Notes: a model not told the origin generated them from the sequence alone. Positions 41,753-51,469 are shown, numbered from the stretch's first letter. The stretch is DNA of 64,000 nucleotides from Gemmatimonadota bacterium (GCA_026387935.1 JAPLKU010000005.1:62001-126000), one strand, 5' to 3'. Program-made: numbers and translations.

Positions 41753-43483
41753 ATGAAACTCCCACGGATCGCCATGCTGGCCGTTGCCATCGTCGGATGC
41801 GCCACGAACCAGCCCACCACGGGCGCCGCACCGATGCGGGGCGGCATCGACGTCGTCATCGAAAACGGCCGTGTGATTGACGGCACCGGCGCCGCCTGGT
41901 TCTACGGCGACGTGGCCATCTCCGGTGAGCGTATCGTCGCGGTCGCGCCGCGCGGCACGTTGCGCAACACACCGGCGAGGCAGCGTATTGACGCCACGGG
42001 CATGGTGGTCGCGCCGGGGTTCATTGATATCCAGAGCGGGTCCACAGGCTCGTTTCTCCGTGGTGATTCGCGCGTGGTGGGCAAGGTGACGCAGGGGGTG
42101 ACCACCGAGATTTTCGGTGAGAACAGCACCCCGGCGCCACTCAGTTCCGACATGCTCACGCGGAGTTCGGCCGCGCTCGACCCGGCCGACTCGATCTCGC
42201 GCCGCTTGTTGCCGCTGTTCGCGCGGCCGCATGGATTCGCCGAGATGATGCGCGAGATCGAGGTGCGTCACGCCAGCGTGAATGTTGGCGCGTTTGTGGG
42301 CGGCGGCACGCTCCGCGAATACGGCATGTCGCTGGCGCAGGGCAAGCCGACGTTGGCGGCCCTCGACGCGATGAAGGGCGCGGCGCAGCGGGCCATGGAC
42401 GACGGCGCGTTTGGATTTGCGACGGCACTGATCTACCCGCCGAGCAACTTCGCCACAACGGAAGAGCTCGTGGAGATCGGCAAGGTGGTGAAGAACGCCG
42501 GCGGCATCTACATCACGCACATGCGGTCGGAAGGCGATCAGCTGCTCGAGTCGATCGACGAAGTGGTGCGTATCAGTCGCGAGAGCGGCATCGCGGCCGA
42601 GATTTATCACCTGAAGGCGAGCGGCATCCGGAATTATCCCAAGGGGCCGCAGGCGATTGCAAAGATCAACGCGGCGCGCGCGGCGGGACTTGATGTGCAG
42701 GCGGATATGTACCCGTACACCGCAGGCGCGACCGGACTGAGTTCGTGCCTCCCGCCGTGGAGCGCCGCCGACGGCAAGCTGTTCGACAATCTCGCGAGCA
42801 AGGAAGTGCGCGCGAAGATGCGCGTCGAGATCGAGCACCAGACCTTTGATTGGGAATCGCTCTGTGATCTCGCAACTCCCCCCAATGTCCGCATCACGCG
42901 CCTGCTCAAGCCCGAACTCGCACAGTACTCCGGTAAGCGGCTGAGTGAAATCGCGAAGGCAATGAACAAGGACTGGATCGAGACGATGATGGACCTCGTG
43001 CTCACCGAGCACAATCGTGTCGAGACCACCTACTTCATGATGGACGAGGCCAATGTGCGCCTCAATCTCCAGCAGCCCTGGATGAAGATCGGTACCGATG
43101 CAGGTGCCGTGGACCCCGAAACGTTCAAGGGGCTCGTGCATCCGCGCTCGCTCGGCACCTTCCCGCGCATTCTTGGCCGTTACGCACGCGATGAAAAATT
43201 GATGCCGCTCGAAGAAGCGGTGCGCAAGATGACGTCGGCAACGGCCACCAGACTGTCGTTACCCGATCGCGGACTCCTGAAAGCCGGCATGTTTGCCGAC
43301 GTGGTCGTGTTCGATCCGAACACGATCATCGACAAGGCCACGTACGAGGAGCCGATCCAGGTGTCGATCGGCGTGCGCGACGTGTTCGTGAACGGCACGG
43401 CCGTGATTCGCGGTGGCACGCACACGGGTGCGAAGCCGGGGCATATCGTGCGGGGCCCTGGGTACAAGGCGCCATCGCCGTGA
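41753..43483 (+). CDS. N-acyl-D-amino-acid deacylase-like amidohydrolase lipoprotein lacking the HxH motif
   Basis: 576 residues. A lipobox (AIVGC, Cys16) makes it a probable lipoprotein. The amidohydrolase fold is clear: DVVIENGRVIDGTG, THMRSEGDQLLESI, EIYHLKASG, IGTDAGAVDPE and the C-terminal GMFADVVVFDP. At the first metal site, however, the usual GFIDxHxH reads GFIDIQSGS (Q94-S-G96), and the cysteine-bearing GNCG of D-aminoacylases reads GENS. Later His ligands and the catalytic Asp are present, so at most one metal can bind. The stop overlaps the amidase GTG (GTGA), so both products are made together. Confidence 0.82.
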   Translation: MKLPRIAMLAVAIVGCATNQPTTGAAPMRGGIDVVIENGRVIDGTGAAWFYGDVAISGERIVAVAPRGTLRNTPARQRIDATGMVVAPGFIDIQSGSTGSFLRGDSRVVGKVTQGVTTEIFGENSTPAPLSSDMLTRSSAALDPADSISRRLLPLFARPHGFAEMMREIEVRHASVNVGAFVGGGTLREYGMSLAQGKPTLAALDAMKGAAQRAMDDGAFGFATALIYPPSNFATTEELVEIGKVVKNAGGIYITHMRSEGDQLLESIDEVVRISRESGIAAEIYHLKASGIRNYPKGPQAIAKINAARAAGLDVQADMYPYTAGATGLSSCLPPWSAADGKLFDNLASKEVRAKMRVEIEHQTFDWESLCDLATPPNVRITRLLKPELAQYSGKRLSEIAKAMNKDWIETMMDLVLTEHNRVETTYFMMDEANVRLNLQQPWMKIGTDAGAVDPETFKGLVHPRSLGTFPRILGRYARDEKLMPLEEAVRKMTSATATRLSLPDRGLLKAGMFADVVVFDPNTIIDKATYEEPIQVSIGVRDVFVNGTAVIRGGTHTGAKPGHIVRGPGYKAPSP

Positions 43484-45282
43484 ACACCCGCCGCCAATTC
43501 CTCATCACGGCCCCACTCGGGTTCATCGGCGCCGTCGCCGCGTGTCGCGGTGGCGAGCAGGCCTCTGCCGCTGCTCCGGCGGCGACACCTGGCGCCCCGC
43601 CCGCATTCGGCACACTCCCGGTGGCTGGCCCCGAAGTCTCGGTCGCCACGTTCGCGGAAGCGGAAAAACTTGCGCAGGTGACGATGACGGCTGCCGAGCG
43701 AAAACAGGCGGCCGACAGCTGGCGCACGTCGATGGCAGGATATCTCGAGCGTCGCACGGGACCGCGAAAGGTGCCCATCGAGGACGCGGTCGCGCCGGCC
43801 ACGCTGTGGAACCCGGCCATTTCAGGCACCACTACGGGTCCCGCGCAGGATCGGTTCGTTCGCAGCGCAGGCGACCCCGGTCCGCTCCCCACCAACGATG
43901 CCGATATCGCATTCGCGCCCGTCACGCGGCTCTCGCGCTGGATCGAGTCGCGGAAGCTGACCTCCGAACGGCTCACCAACATCTACCTCGAGCGCATCAA
44001 GCGTCTCGATCCGAAGATCCGCAGTGTCATCACGCTCACCGGTGACTTCGCGCTCAAGCAGGCGCGCAAGGCTGACGCGGAGATCGCGTCGGGGAAATAC
44101 CGCGGTCCGCTGCACGGAATTCCCTATGGCGTGAAGGACCTCCTCGACACCGCCGGCATCGCCACCACCTGGGGCGCTGAGCCGTTCAGGAATCGCGTGC
44201 CCGCAACCGACTCGGCGGTGGTCAAACGGTTGAATGACGCCGGCGCGGTGCTCATCGCGAAGCTCAGTCTGGGCGCGCTGGCGCTGAACGACATCTGGTT
44301 CGGCGGCCAGACGATGAACCCCTGGCTGCTCGAGGAGGGCGCGTCGGGCTCGAGCGCGGGCCCCGGTGCCGCGACGGCTGCGGGACTCGTCGGTTTTTCC
44401 ATTGGCAGTGAGACCGGCGGGAGTATTGTCAGCCCGGCGATGCGCTGCGGTGTCACCGGGCTCCGCCCGACCTTCGGTCGCGTGCCGCGCTCCGGCGCGA
44501 TGACGCTCTGTTGGTCGCTCGACAAGCTCGGCCCCATGACCCGCAGCGTCGAAGATGCGATGCTCGTGTTGCACGCGATCACTGGGCCGGACGTGCTCGA
44601 CCTTGCCAGCGTGCCGAGCCGGCTCGACTATGATGCAGCGGCGCCGGTGAAGGGGCTGCGCGTGGGCTTCTTCCCGGCGTGGATGAAAGAGGCGCCAGCC
44701 ACCGACGTGGACCGGGCGGCGCTCGAGACGGTCCGGAAGCTTGGAATGGAGACCAAGGAAGTCACGCTCCCCGACTGGCCGTATAGTTCGTTGATGCCTG
44801 TGTTGTTCGCCGAAGCGGCCGCGGCGTTCGAGGAACTGACGCTCTCGGGGAACGCCGGCCAGCTCAAGTCGCAGGTCAAGGACGCCTGGCCCAACCTGTT
44901 CCGGCAGGCGCGCTTCTTCTCGGCCGTGGATTTCGTGCAAGCCGACCGGCTGCGCCGAAAAGTGGCAATGGAGATGGCGCGCATCTTTTCGCAGGTGGAC
45001 CTCCTGCTCGTGCCGTCGTTGCGCGACGAGATGCTGACGCTCTCGAACTTCACCGGCCACCCGTCGCTCACGATACGCGCCGGTTTCGTTCAGGTGGGCG
45101 AGGCGCGGAGCGACTGGGCGCCCGACCCGACGAATCCGTTACCGAAATTCTCGTCGCCGCGCCGCGTACCGCACGGAATCACCATCCTCGGCAGGCTCTT
45201 CGACGAGGGGACGGTGGTGCGCGCGGGGCTCGCGCTGGAGAAGGCGTTCAACGTGGTGGGGGAGAACCCAACGGGGTTCTAA
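43480..45282 (+). CDS. Amidase signature family enzyme, Tat lipoprotein
   Basis: 600 residues from GTG 43480. The N-terminus NTRRQFLITAPLGFIGAVAAC has a twin-arginine motif and a lipobox, nearly the same as that of the acetamidase at 23100-24212. The Ser-Ser-Lys triad is present: Lys in YGVKDLLDTAG, the first Ser in EGASGSSAGPGAATAAG, and the nucleophile in SETGGSIVSP. A linker of about 150 residues precedes the catalytic core, longer than usual. Substrate unknown; coupling with the deacylase-like gene suggests joint action on amide-linked compounds such as peptides or N-acyl amino acids. Confidence 0.88.
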   Translation: MNTRRQFLITAPLGFIGAVAACRGGEQASAAAPAATPGAPPAFGTLPVAGPEVSVATFAEAEKLAQVTMTAAERKQAADSWRTSMAGYLERRTGPRKVPIEDAVAPATLWNPAISGTTTGPAQDRFVRSAGDPGPLPTNDADIAFAPVTRLSRWIESRKLTSERLTNIYLERIKRLDPKIRSVITLTGDFALKQARKADAEIASGKYRGPLHGIPYGVKDLLDTAGIATTWGAEPFRNRVPATDSAVVKRLNDAGAVLIAKLSLGALALNDIWFGGQTMNPWLLEEGASGSSAGPGAATAAGLVGFSIGSETGGSIVSPAMRCGVTGLRPTFGRVPRSGAMTLCWSLDKLGPMTRSVEDAMLVLHAITGPDVLDLASVPSRLDYDAAAPVKGLRVGFFPAWMKEAPATDVDRAALETVRKLGMETKEVTLPDWPYSSLMPVLFAEAAAAFEELTLSGNAGQLKSQVKDAWPNLFRQARFFSAVDFVQADRLRRKVAMEMARIFSQVDLLLVPSLRDEMLTLSNFTGHPSLTIRAGFVQVGEARSDWAPDPTNPLPKFSSPRRVPHGITILGRLFDEGTVVRAGLALEKAFNVVGENPTGF

Positions 45283-45313
45283 ATACGCGGGCACTTTTCT
45301 TCCCGAGCGCGCT

Positions 45314-45480
45314 GACTGGCGCCCCGCGACCCGCGAACCCCAGCCGGCGGCGGCCACTCCGGCTTCGACGTCTCGCCCGACGGCAAGGATCTGCTGCTCG
45401 TGCGGTCTGTCGGTGGAAACGCGCAGACGCTTGTCGCGCTCAACTGGCGCGCGGAAGCGCTGGCGCGGCGGGGAAGAAAT
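45314..45480 (+). pseudogene. C-terminal remnant of a PD40 / TolB-like propeller protein
   Basis: From 45361 the plus strand reads GFDVSPDGKDLLLVRSVGG, then NAQTLVALNWRAEALARR. PD40-propeller proteins, including WD/PD40-linked Ser/Thr kinases of soil phyla, end with this pattern (FDVSPDGxRFLxVR...LxVVLNWxxEL). A TGA precedes the frame at 45313-45315, and the original stop is lost so that the frame runs antisense into the PQQ dehydrogenase gene. Only the last blade remains. Confidence 0.5.
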
Positions 45481-45498
45481 GACCGCCGCCTGCGAGCG

Positions 45499-47151
45499 CT
45501 ACCTCGCCTCCCCCAACGCAAACACGAACACCGAATTCCCCTTGAGCTGCGCGTAGCGTATCCCGCCCGCGGGCACTGCGATGTACTGCTTGCCGTCGAG
45601 TTCGTACGTGATCGGTGACGAGTCCACGCCGGCGCCACAGAAGAACGACCAGAGCACGCGGCCGTCGGCCGCGTCGTATGCGCGGAACCAGCCGTCCGAC
45701 TCGCCCATGAATACGAGTCCGCCCGCGGTGGCGAGCGTGCCGCTCCACACCCAGGCCGGGCGGTCAGACTTCCATTTGATCTTGCCGGTCGCGACGTCGA
45801 TCGCCGCGAGCACGCCCGTGGGCGCGCGTCCGCGAATCGCCGGGAACGATCCGCCGGTGAACATCTTCCCAACCTCGAGCTCAGACTCTGAGCGCGTCGC
45901 CATGTTTGGCCGGTCGCGCGCGGGCACGTACATGAGTCCCGTCTGCGGCGAGTACGACGATGGAGGCCAGTTGGCCCCGCCGAAAATCCCAGGCCGCATG
46001 AGCACGCCCTTGTCGTCCGGCGCCACGAACATGTTTTCCTGCGGCACAAACGCGTCGCTGCGGCGTACGAGCGCGCCGGTTGTCGCATCCATGACGTACA
46101 TCCATCCATCCTTGCCGGCGTGGAGGACGACCTTCCGCCCGCCGTCCCGCGCGAGGATGGGCGGGTTGGGAATATCGTAATCCCAGAGGTCGTGGGGGAT
46201 GTGCTGCACGTACCAGCGCAGCTTTCCGGTCTCCGCCTCAATCGCGACGGTGCTGTTGTTGTAGAGGTTGTCGCCGGGACGCTTCGCTCCGTCGTTCGAT
46301 GGCGACGGGTTTCCCGTTCCGAAGTAGATCAACCCGAGCTCGGCGTCATATGCGGGCGTCACCCACACCGGCGAGCCGCCGATGCGCCAGGTATTGGCAT
46401 TCTTCGCCGAGTCGGCGTGCTCCTTCGCGATGTCGCGCGGAAGCTTGTCGCCCCACGGAGTTGAAGGCGCCCACTTACCCCACCAGCCGCCCTCGGCGGG
46501 CGACGGAATCGTATAGAAGCGCCAGATCTGTTTGCCGGTCTCGGTATCGTACGCGGTCACGGAGCCACGAATGCCGTACTCCCCGCCTGCCGCGCCGATG
46601 ATAACCTTGTTGCCAATCACGAGCGGCGCAGATGTATTGGAGTAGCCAGAGTCGGCCGGGTGCGTGATGATGTTCCACTTCACCGCGCCGGTCTTCGAGT
46701 CGAGCGCCACGAGGCGCGCGTCGAGCGTGGCCATGAACACTTTGTCGCCGCCAACGGCGACTCCACGATTTACGGCGCCACAACAGAACACTTCGCGCTG
46801 GGCCTTTTCGTGGTCATACTGCCAGAGCCGCTTGTTGGTGCGCAGGTCGAACGCGAGCACGCTGTTGTGCGACGTGGTCATGTACATCACGCCACCCGCG
46901 ACGATTGGCGTGGCCTCGAGTCCGTCCGCGCGCTGCACGTTCATCTGGTAGACCGCAACGGGCGCGAGCCGCGACACGGTCTCTCGCGTCACCTGCGTCA
47001 ACGGCGAATAGCGCTGGTTGTCGTAGGTGCGCCCGTGGTTCAGCCACTCGGTGTTCGGCGGCGCGAGCAGGTCGGCGGGTGCGATGGTACGCTGGGCTGA
47101 TACGACTTGAGCAATGGTGGTGAACGCTGTCAGCAAAGCATACGAACGCAT
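45499..47151 (-). CDS. Exported PQQ-dependent dehydrogenase (quinoprotein)
   Basis: 550 residues from ATG 47151, which opens a signal peptide ending at VSAQ. An upstream ATG-frame extension is unlikely. The eight-bladed propeller shows in repeated W motifs (TNKRLWQYDHE, TGAVKWNIIT, TGKQIWRFYT, TGKLRWYVQH, TGKIKWKSDR), and the adjacent cysteines in FCCGAVNRG fit the disulfide that stacks on PQQ in alcohol dehydrogenases. WLNHGRTYDNQRYSPL near the N-terminus is the family opening. It lacks a cytochrome domain of its own. Substrate (alcohol or sugar) cannot be fixed. Divergent from the penicillin acylase gene. Confidence 0.87.
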   Translation of the reverse strand: MRSYALLTAFTTIAQVVSAQRTIAPADLLAPPNTEWLNHGRTYDNQRYSPLTQVTRETVSRLAPVAVYQMNVQRADGLEATPIVAGGVMYMTTSHNSVLAFDLRTNKRLWQYDHEKAQREVFCCGAVNRGVAVGGDKVFMATLDARLVALDSKTGAVKWNIITHPADSGYSNTSAPLVIGNKVIIGAAGGEYGIRGSVTAYDTETGKQIWRFYTIPSPAEGGWWGKWAPSTPWGDKLPRDIAKEHADSAKNANTWRIGGSPVWVTPAYDAELGLIYFGTGNPSPSNDGAKRPGDNLYNNSTVAIEAETGKLRWYVQHIPHDLWDYDIPNPPILARDGGRKVVLHAGKDGWMYVMDATTGALVRRSDAFVPQENMFVAPDDKGVLMRPGIFGGANWPPSSYSPQTGLMYVPARDRPNMATRSESELEVGKMFTGGSFPAIRGRAPTGVLAAIDVATGKIKWKSDRPAWVWSGTLATAGGLVFMGESDGWFRAYDAADGRVLWSFFCGAGVDSSPITYELDGKQYIAVPAGGIRYAQLKGNSVFVFALGEAR

Positions 47152-47294
47152 CTCGAAACTCACTCGTAAAGTGTGTGTGGGGGGGGATCCCTCCAAGAGA
47201 AGATACACCGGCTGTGTCGGGTTGCGACTCTCTGGCAGCCATGCTCGCTGATCCGTACTTTTTCCTGACCGCAGCCAACCCCATGATCAGTCCA

Positions 47295-49577
47295 ATGCGC
47301 ATCAGTAACTTCGCCCGAGTTGCGCTCGCCCTCGTCCTGCTCCTCCCCGTCACCGGCGTCGCGCCATCGCGGCAGGAATCGTTCGCCACGCTCGCGCAGG
47401 CGTCACTCGCGCAGATTGACGGCCGCGTTTCGCTCCGCGGATTGCGCGACAGCGTGAACGTGATTCGCGATCGCTGGGGCGTTCCGCACATCTACGCCGG
47501 CAACATCGACGACCTCTTCTTTGCCCAAGGATTCGTGCAGGCGCAGGACCGGCTCTGGCAGATGGAGATGTACCGCCGCACATACGAGGGCACGTTGGCG
47601 GAAATCATGGGACCGGACTTTCTGCGCCACGACCGACTGGCGCGCCTGGTCAAGTTTCGTGGCCCATTCGACGATCGCGAGTGGAAGCACTACCATCCCG
47701 AGGGTCGCCGCATCTTCGACGCATTCGCATCGGGCGTGAATGCATTCATCGCACAGTCGGGCGATCGTCTTCCGGTCGAGTTCAAGCTCACGGGAATCCG
47801 GCCGCAGCCATGGACCGCCGACGTCGCACTACTCCGCACGCAGACGGCAATGCCGACAGGCGATGCCGTCGCCGAGCTCGCGCTCGCCCGGAGCGTGCTG
47901 CGACTCGGTGCTGACTCCGCGAATCGCGCGGCGCATCCTTCGCCGTACCGCGACCTCGTCGTGCCGGCTGGCGTCGATCTTTCCATCATCACCGAAGATG
48001 TCGCGGCGGGGCTCGCGGGTCTGCGCACCGGAGCCGTGCGGCCGGAGTTGCTTCCGCAGTACCGCGCCCTTGGCGGCGCTGGCCCCAGTGAGAACACCGG
48101 CGTGCAGGAGAATTCGCCGGGAAGCAACAACTGGGTGGTGAGCGGTCGGCTCACGGCGTCGGGCAACGTGATCGTCTCAAACGATCCGCATCGCAACGTC
48201 GCCAACCCGTCGATTCGCTACATCGTGCATCTGAATGCGCCGGGATGGGATGTGATCGGCGCGACCGAGCCGGTGTTGCCCGGCGTCGTGATCGGCCACA
48301 ACGGACGCATTGCGTGGGGCCTCACCATCGTCGGCACCGACCAATCGGACGTGTACGTCGAAGAAGTGAATCCCGTCAATCGCAATCAGGTGCGGTTCCG
48401 CGGCGCGTGGGAACCGCTCCGCATCGTGCGCGACACGATCAAGGTGAAGGGCGCGGCACCGAGCGTGGTCGAGCAGAAGTTCTCGCGCCATGGGCCCGTG
48501 TTCTACGAAGACACGATCCACCACAAGGCGTATGCGATGCGCTCCACGATGCACCTGCCGGGCAACGCCGGCTACATCGCCGCACTCCGCTACCACAGCC
48601 TGGATGATTGCAAACAGTTTCTCGAGGCGCAGGCGTATACCTACGCGCCAACCGAGAACATGATCTGCGGCGACAAGGGCGGAAACATTGCGTGGCAGGC
48701 GTCGGCCGCGTCACCCAAGCGGCCCAACTGGCACGGGCGGCTGCCCGTGCCCGGCACCGGCGAGTACGAGTGGGACGGCCTGCGCAGCGATCTTCCGCGC
48801 GAGTTCAACCCCGAACGTGGGTGGATAGCGACGGCCAATCACGACATCCATCCCACCGGCTACGACCCGCCGCTCTTCTTCAAGGACGGTCCGCAGGACG
48901 CGCGGTACCGCCGCATCGCCGAAGTGCTCACGAGCAAAACAGGCTTTTCAATCGCCGACATGGAAGCGCTGCAGCACGATGCGTACTCCGCGGCTGCGGC
49001 GCGCGACCTCCCCATGTTCCGCGGCTGGACGTCAGCGAACGCGGAAGTGGAACGGGCCCGCGCGCTCCTTGCGGCGTGGGACGCGCAGCACCGTCGCGAG
49101 AGTGCCGTTCCAGTGATCTACCGTGCTGTGGCTGCTGCGCTGCCGGCCGAAGCGCGCGCACCAGGAATCTCCGCTGAACGGCGCCGCGCATTGATCGAAG
49201 CCGCGATCACCACCGGACTCGCCGCCGTTCGCGCGGCTCAGGGCGACGATCCGGCGCAATGGCGCTGGGGACGTAACAACACATCGCAGCTGCCGCATTC
49301 GCTCGTGAAGGCGTACGACATTGCGCCGGTGGAGCGCCACGGTGGCGCCGGCTTCGTTGCAGCGGTCGGCGCGACGTACCGTGAAGTCATCGACCTCGGC
49401 AATCTCGATGCATCGATGGCGACCAACGTGCCCGGCCAATCAGGGCAGCCGGGAAGTCCGTACTATTCCAACCTCGTCGAGAGTTATGGCCGCGCCGAGT
49501 ATTTTCCGATGGCGTACTCGCGAGCCGCCGTCGAGAAAGCGGCGGCGCACCGGCTCACGCTTAGTCCGGGGCGGTGA
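47295..49577 (+). CDS. Exported penicillin acylase family protein (N-terminal-serine hydrolase precursor)
   Basis: About 760 residues from ATG 47295 (MRISNFARVALALVLLLPVT is a signal peptide); ATG 47283 is an alternative. The alpha chain carries VIRDRWGVPHIYAGNIDDLF and AQGFVQAQDRLWQMEMYRR. The beta chain would begin at Ser of NSPGSNNWVVSG, where autoproteolysis exposes the catalytic Ser. NDPHRNVANPS and GHNGRIAWGLT line the pocket. Family members cleave N-acyl groups from beta-lactams, acyl-homoserine lactones or peptides. A terminal gap of 76 bases separates it from the convergent amidase gene. Confidence 0.9.
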   Translation: MRISNFARVALALVLLLPVTGVAPSRQESFATLAQASLAQIDGRVSLRGLRDSVNVIRDRWGVPHIYAGNIDDLFFAQGFVQAQDRLWQMEMYRRTYEGTLAEIMGPDFLRHDRLARLVKFRGPFDDREWKHYHPEGRRIFDAFASGVNAFIAQSGDRLPVEFKLTGIRPQPWTADVALLRTQTAMPTGDAVAELALARSVLRLGADSANRAAHPSPYRDLVVPAGVDLSIITEDVAAGLAGLRTGAVRPELLPQYRALGGAGPSENTGVQENSPGSNNWVVSGRLTASGNVIVSNDPHRNVANPSIRYIVHLNAPGWDVIGATEPVLPGVVIGHNGRIAWGLTIVGTDQSDVYVEEVNPVNRNQVRFRGAWEPLRIVRDTIKVKGAAPSVVEQKFSRHGPVFYEDTIHHKAYAMRSTMHLPGNAGYIAALRYHSLDDCKQFLEAQAYTYAPTENMICGDKGGNIAWQASAASPKRPNWHGRLPVPGTGEYEWDGLRSDLPREFNPERGWIATANHDIHPTGYDPPLFFKDGPQDARYRRIAEVLTSKTGFSIADMEALQHDAYSAAAARDLPMFRGWTSANAEVERARALLAAWDAQHRRESAVPVIYRAVAAALPAEARAPGISAERRRALIEAAITTGLAAVRAAQGDDPAQWRWGRNNTSQLPHSLVKAYDIAPVERHGGAGFVAAVGATYREVIDLGNLDASMATNVPGQSGQPGSPYYSNLVESYGRAEYFPMAYSRAAVEKAAAHRLTLSPGR

Positions 49578-49653
49578 ACCCATCGCGGTGAATCCCGGCG
49601 CGTTGACTTCGGGAGCGTCGGCGCCAGCTAACGCCGTTGCGTGAGCACCGCTG

Positions 49654-51390
49654 CTATTTCAGCACCGGAGCCACCCGCTTCTTCGTCGCCTGTTCAAACG
49701 AGTAGGCCAGCTCGATCAACCGCGGCTCGCTGCACGCGCCGCCCGCGAAGCTCACGCCGTACGGAGTCATCTGCGCATTGAACCCGGCTGGCAGCGCCGG
49801 CGCAGGCGCGTTGGGAATCCGCCCGAACGGTACGACCACCGTCGGGTAGCCCGGCTTGGCCGAAAGGCTCGCGCCGCTCGCGCCAGGGAACACCAGCGCA
49901 TCGAGTCGTTCGGCTTTCATCACGGCGTCGATGCCTTCGGGGCCGCCGAGTGCGATGTCCTTGGCGCGATCGGCGTCGTACTTGGCCTTGTCGGCGACGA
50001 GGTCCATTTCGTCCGACATGTCGAGCAGTGACTGGCCGTACTTCATTGCACCGCGCGGAGCGTTGTTGATGTTGAACCAGCGGAGATCGGTCAGCGTCTT
50101 GAACGGCGCTGCGCTGCCGAGCGAGGCGAGCCAGGCGTTGAAGTCGCGCTTCATGCCGTAGCCGAAATCCACCGAGCAGCCGGCGTTGTGGCCTTTGCGG
50201 TCTTCGACGCCGCCGCAAGTGTTCCAGAGGAGAAAGTTGCGCGTGGTGTCGGCGGTGACCACGCTCGGAATGTTCGCGGGATCCACGATGATCGCACCTT
50301 CACGCTTGAGCGCTGCGATCGCCTCGTCCATTGATGCTTTCTGCGCGGCGTTCAGCCCGCCGCGCGGAGTTGTCTGCCCGGGAATCGTGAATGCGTCGTA
50401 CCAAAAGGCGCGCGGAATGCCGATGCGCGCGCCCTTGAGTCCGTCCTTCTTGAGAAACGGGCGATAGTCGCGATTCGCCGGCGGCGTGCAGAGCTTGGTT
50501 GCGGCGTCGTTCGGATCGGGCGCGGCACTCTCGAGCGCGCCGAGGAAGATCGCGGCGTCTTCAACCGTGCGAGCCATCGGGCCAGGCGTGTCCTGATCGG
50601 CCGTGATCGGGATGACACCGTAGCGACTGATGCGCCCTACGGTGGGCTTGATGCCCGCGAGCATGTTCTGGTTGGAGGGGCTGAGCACCGAGCCCGACGT
50701 TTCGGTGCCGACGTTTGCGGCCCAGAAGCTTGCGGCCGTGCCGATGCCGGAACTCGAGCCACCCGTGCCCATCACCGGACGGCCGTCGTTGAAGCCGGGG
50801 CGGGGATCCGTCCGCGGATCGTACGGGTTCATTCCGTAGCCGCCGACGGCGCTGTAGTTGCCGACCATCGGCGTCGGGCTACCGGCTACCCAGTTCGCGA
50901 GTTCGGTCATCACGGTTTTGGCGATGATGATCGCGCCGGCGTCCTTGAGGTTCTTCGTGAGCGTCGCCTCGTACGGTGGCACGAGATCCTTGAACGCGAG
51001 CGCGCCGCCCGTGGTGCGCATGTTCGTGGTGTGGATGTTGTCCTTGAGCGCGACGGGAATGCCGTGCAACGGTCCGCGCACCCGGCCCGCCGCGCGTTCG
51101 CGATCGAGCGCATCGGCTTCGGCGAGCGCCGTCTTGCTCACCGTGATCACCGCATTGAGCTGGTCTTCGTACGTGGCGATACGCGCCAGGTGCAACAGCA
51201 CGAGTTCGCGCGACGTCACGCGACCTTCCGTGAGCGCTGCCTGCATCTGCGGGATGGTGGCCTCGACGACGTCGAAGAGGGGGCGTTGGGTCGCTGCTGT
51301 CGGTGCCGCGGGACGCCCCTGGGCCGGCCGCGACTGAGCGGAAAGGGAAGCGGCGGAGAGCGCGACACAGGCAAGGACGAAACGCTTCAT
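49654..51390 (-). CDS. Exported amidase signature family enzyme
   Basis: 578 residues. A signal peptide ends at SLSAQ. Triad: Lys in VALKDNIHT, Ser in MGTGGSSSGIGTAASF, nucleophile Ser in GTETSGSVLSPS. The spacing and C-terminal GYPTVVVPFG with SFAGGACSEPRLIELAYSFE match the peptide-amidase-like branch of the family. Unlike the amidase at 43480-45282 it has a plain Sec-type signal. It is divergent from the acyl-CoA ligase gene; the spacer of 187 bases holds the 11-bp tandem array. Confidence 0.88.
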   Translation of the reverse strand: MKRFVLACVALSAASLSAQSRPAQGRPAAPTAATQRPLFDVVEATIPQMQAALTEGRVTSRELVLLHLARIATYEDQLNAVITVSKTALAEADALDRERAAGRVRGPLHGIPVALKDNIHTTNMRTTGGALAFKDLVPPYEATLTKNLKDAGAIIIAKTVMTELANWVAGSPTPMVGNYSAVGGYGMNPYDPRTDPRPGFNDGRPVMGTGGSSSGIGTAASFWAANVGTETSGSVLSPSNQNMLAGIKPTVGRISRYGVIPITADQDTPGPMARTVEDAAIFLGALESAAPDPNDAATKLCTPPANRDYRPFLKKDGLKGARIGIPRAFWYDAFTIPGQTTPRGGLNAAQKASMDEAIAALKREGAIIVDPANIPSVVTADTTRNFLLWNTCGGVEDRKGHNAGCSVDFGYGMKRDFNAWLASLGSAAPFKTLTDLRWFNINNAPRGAMKYGQSLLDMSDEMDLVADKAKYDADRAKDIALGGPEGIDAVMKAERLDALVFPGASGASLSAKPGYPTVVVPFGRIPNAPAPALPAGFNAQMTPYGVSFAGGACSEPRLIELAYSFEQATKKRVAPVLK

Positions 51391-51469
51391 ATAGAAGGGG
51401 ATTGAATCAAGAGTGAAGTAGGGCTGCCGAGAGTATGCGGCAACGGGCCGCGGCTGGCAACGCGCTGGA

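Noticed and set aside
40283-43141. Minus-strand open frame of 952 codons
   Set aside because: It lies antisense to the zinc metalloprotease and deacylase genes, has a His/Arg-rich nonsense composition and no family motif; it is a shadow produced by GC-rich codon bias.
45279-46241. Minus-strand frame of 320 codons beside the PQQ dehydrogenase
   Set aside because: It is the wrong frame of the PQQ dehydrogenase gene (Arg/Ser-rich) and merely runs into the relic region.
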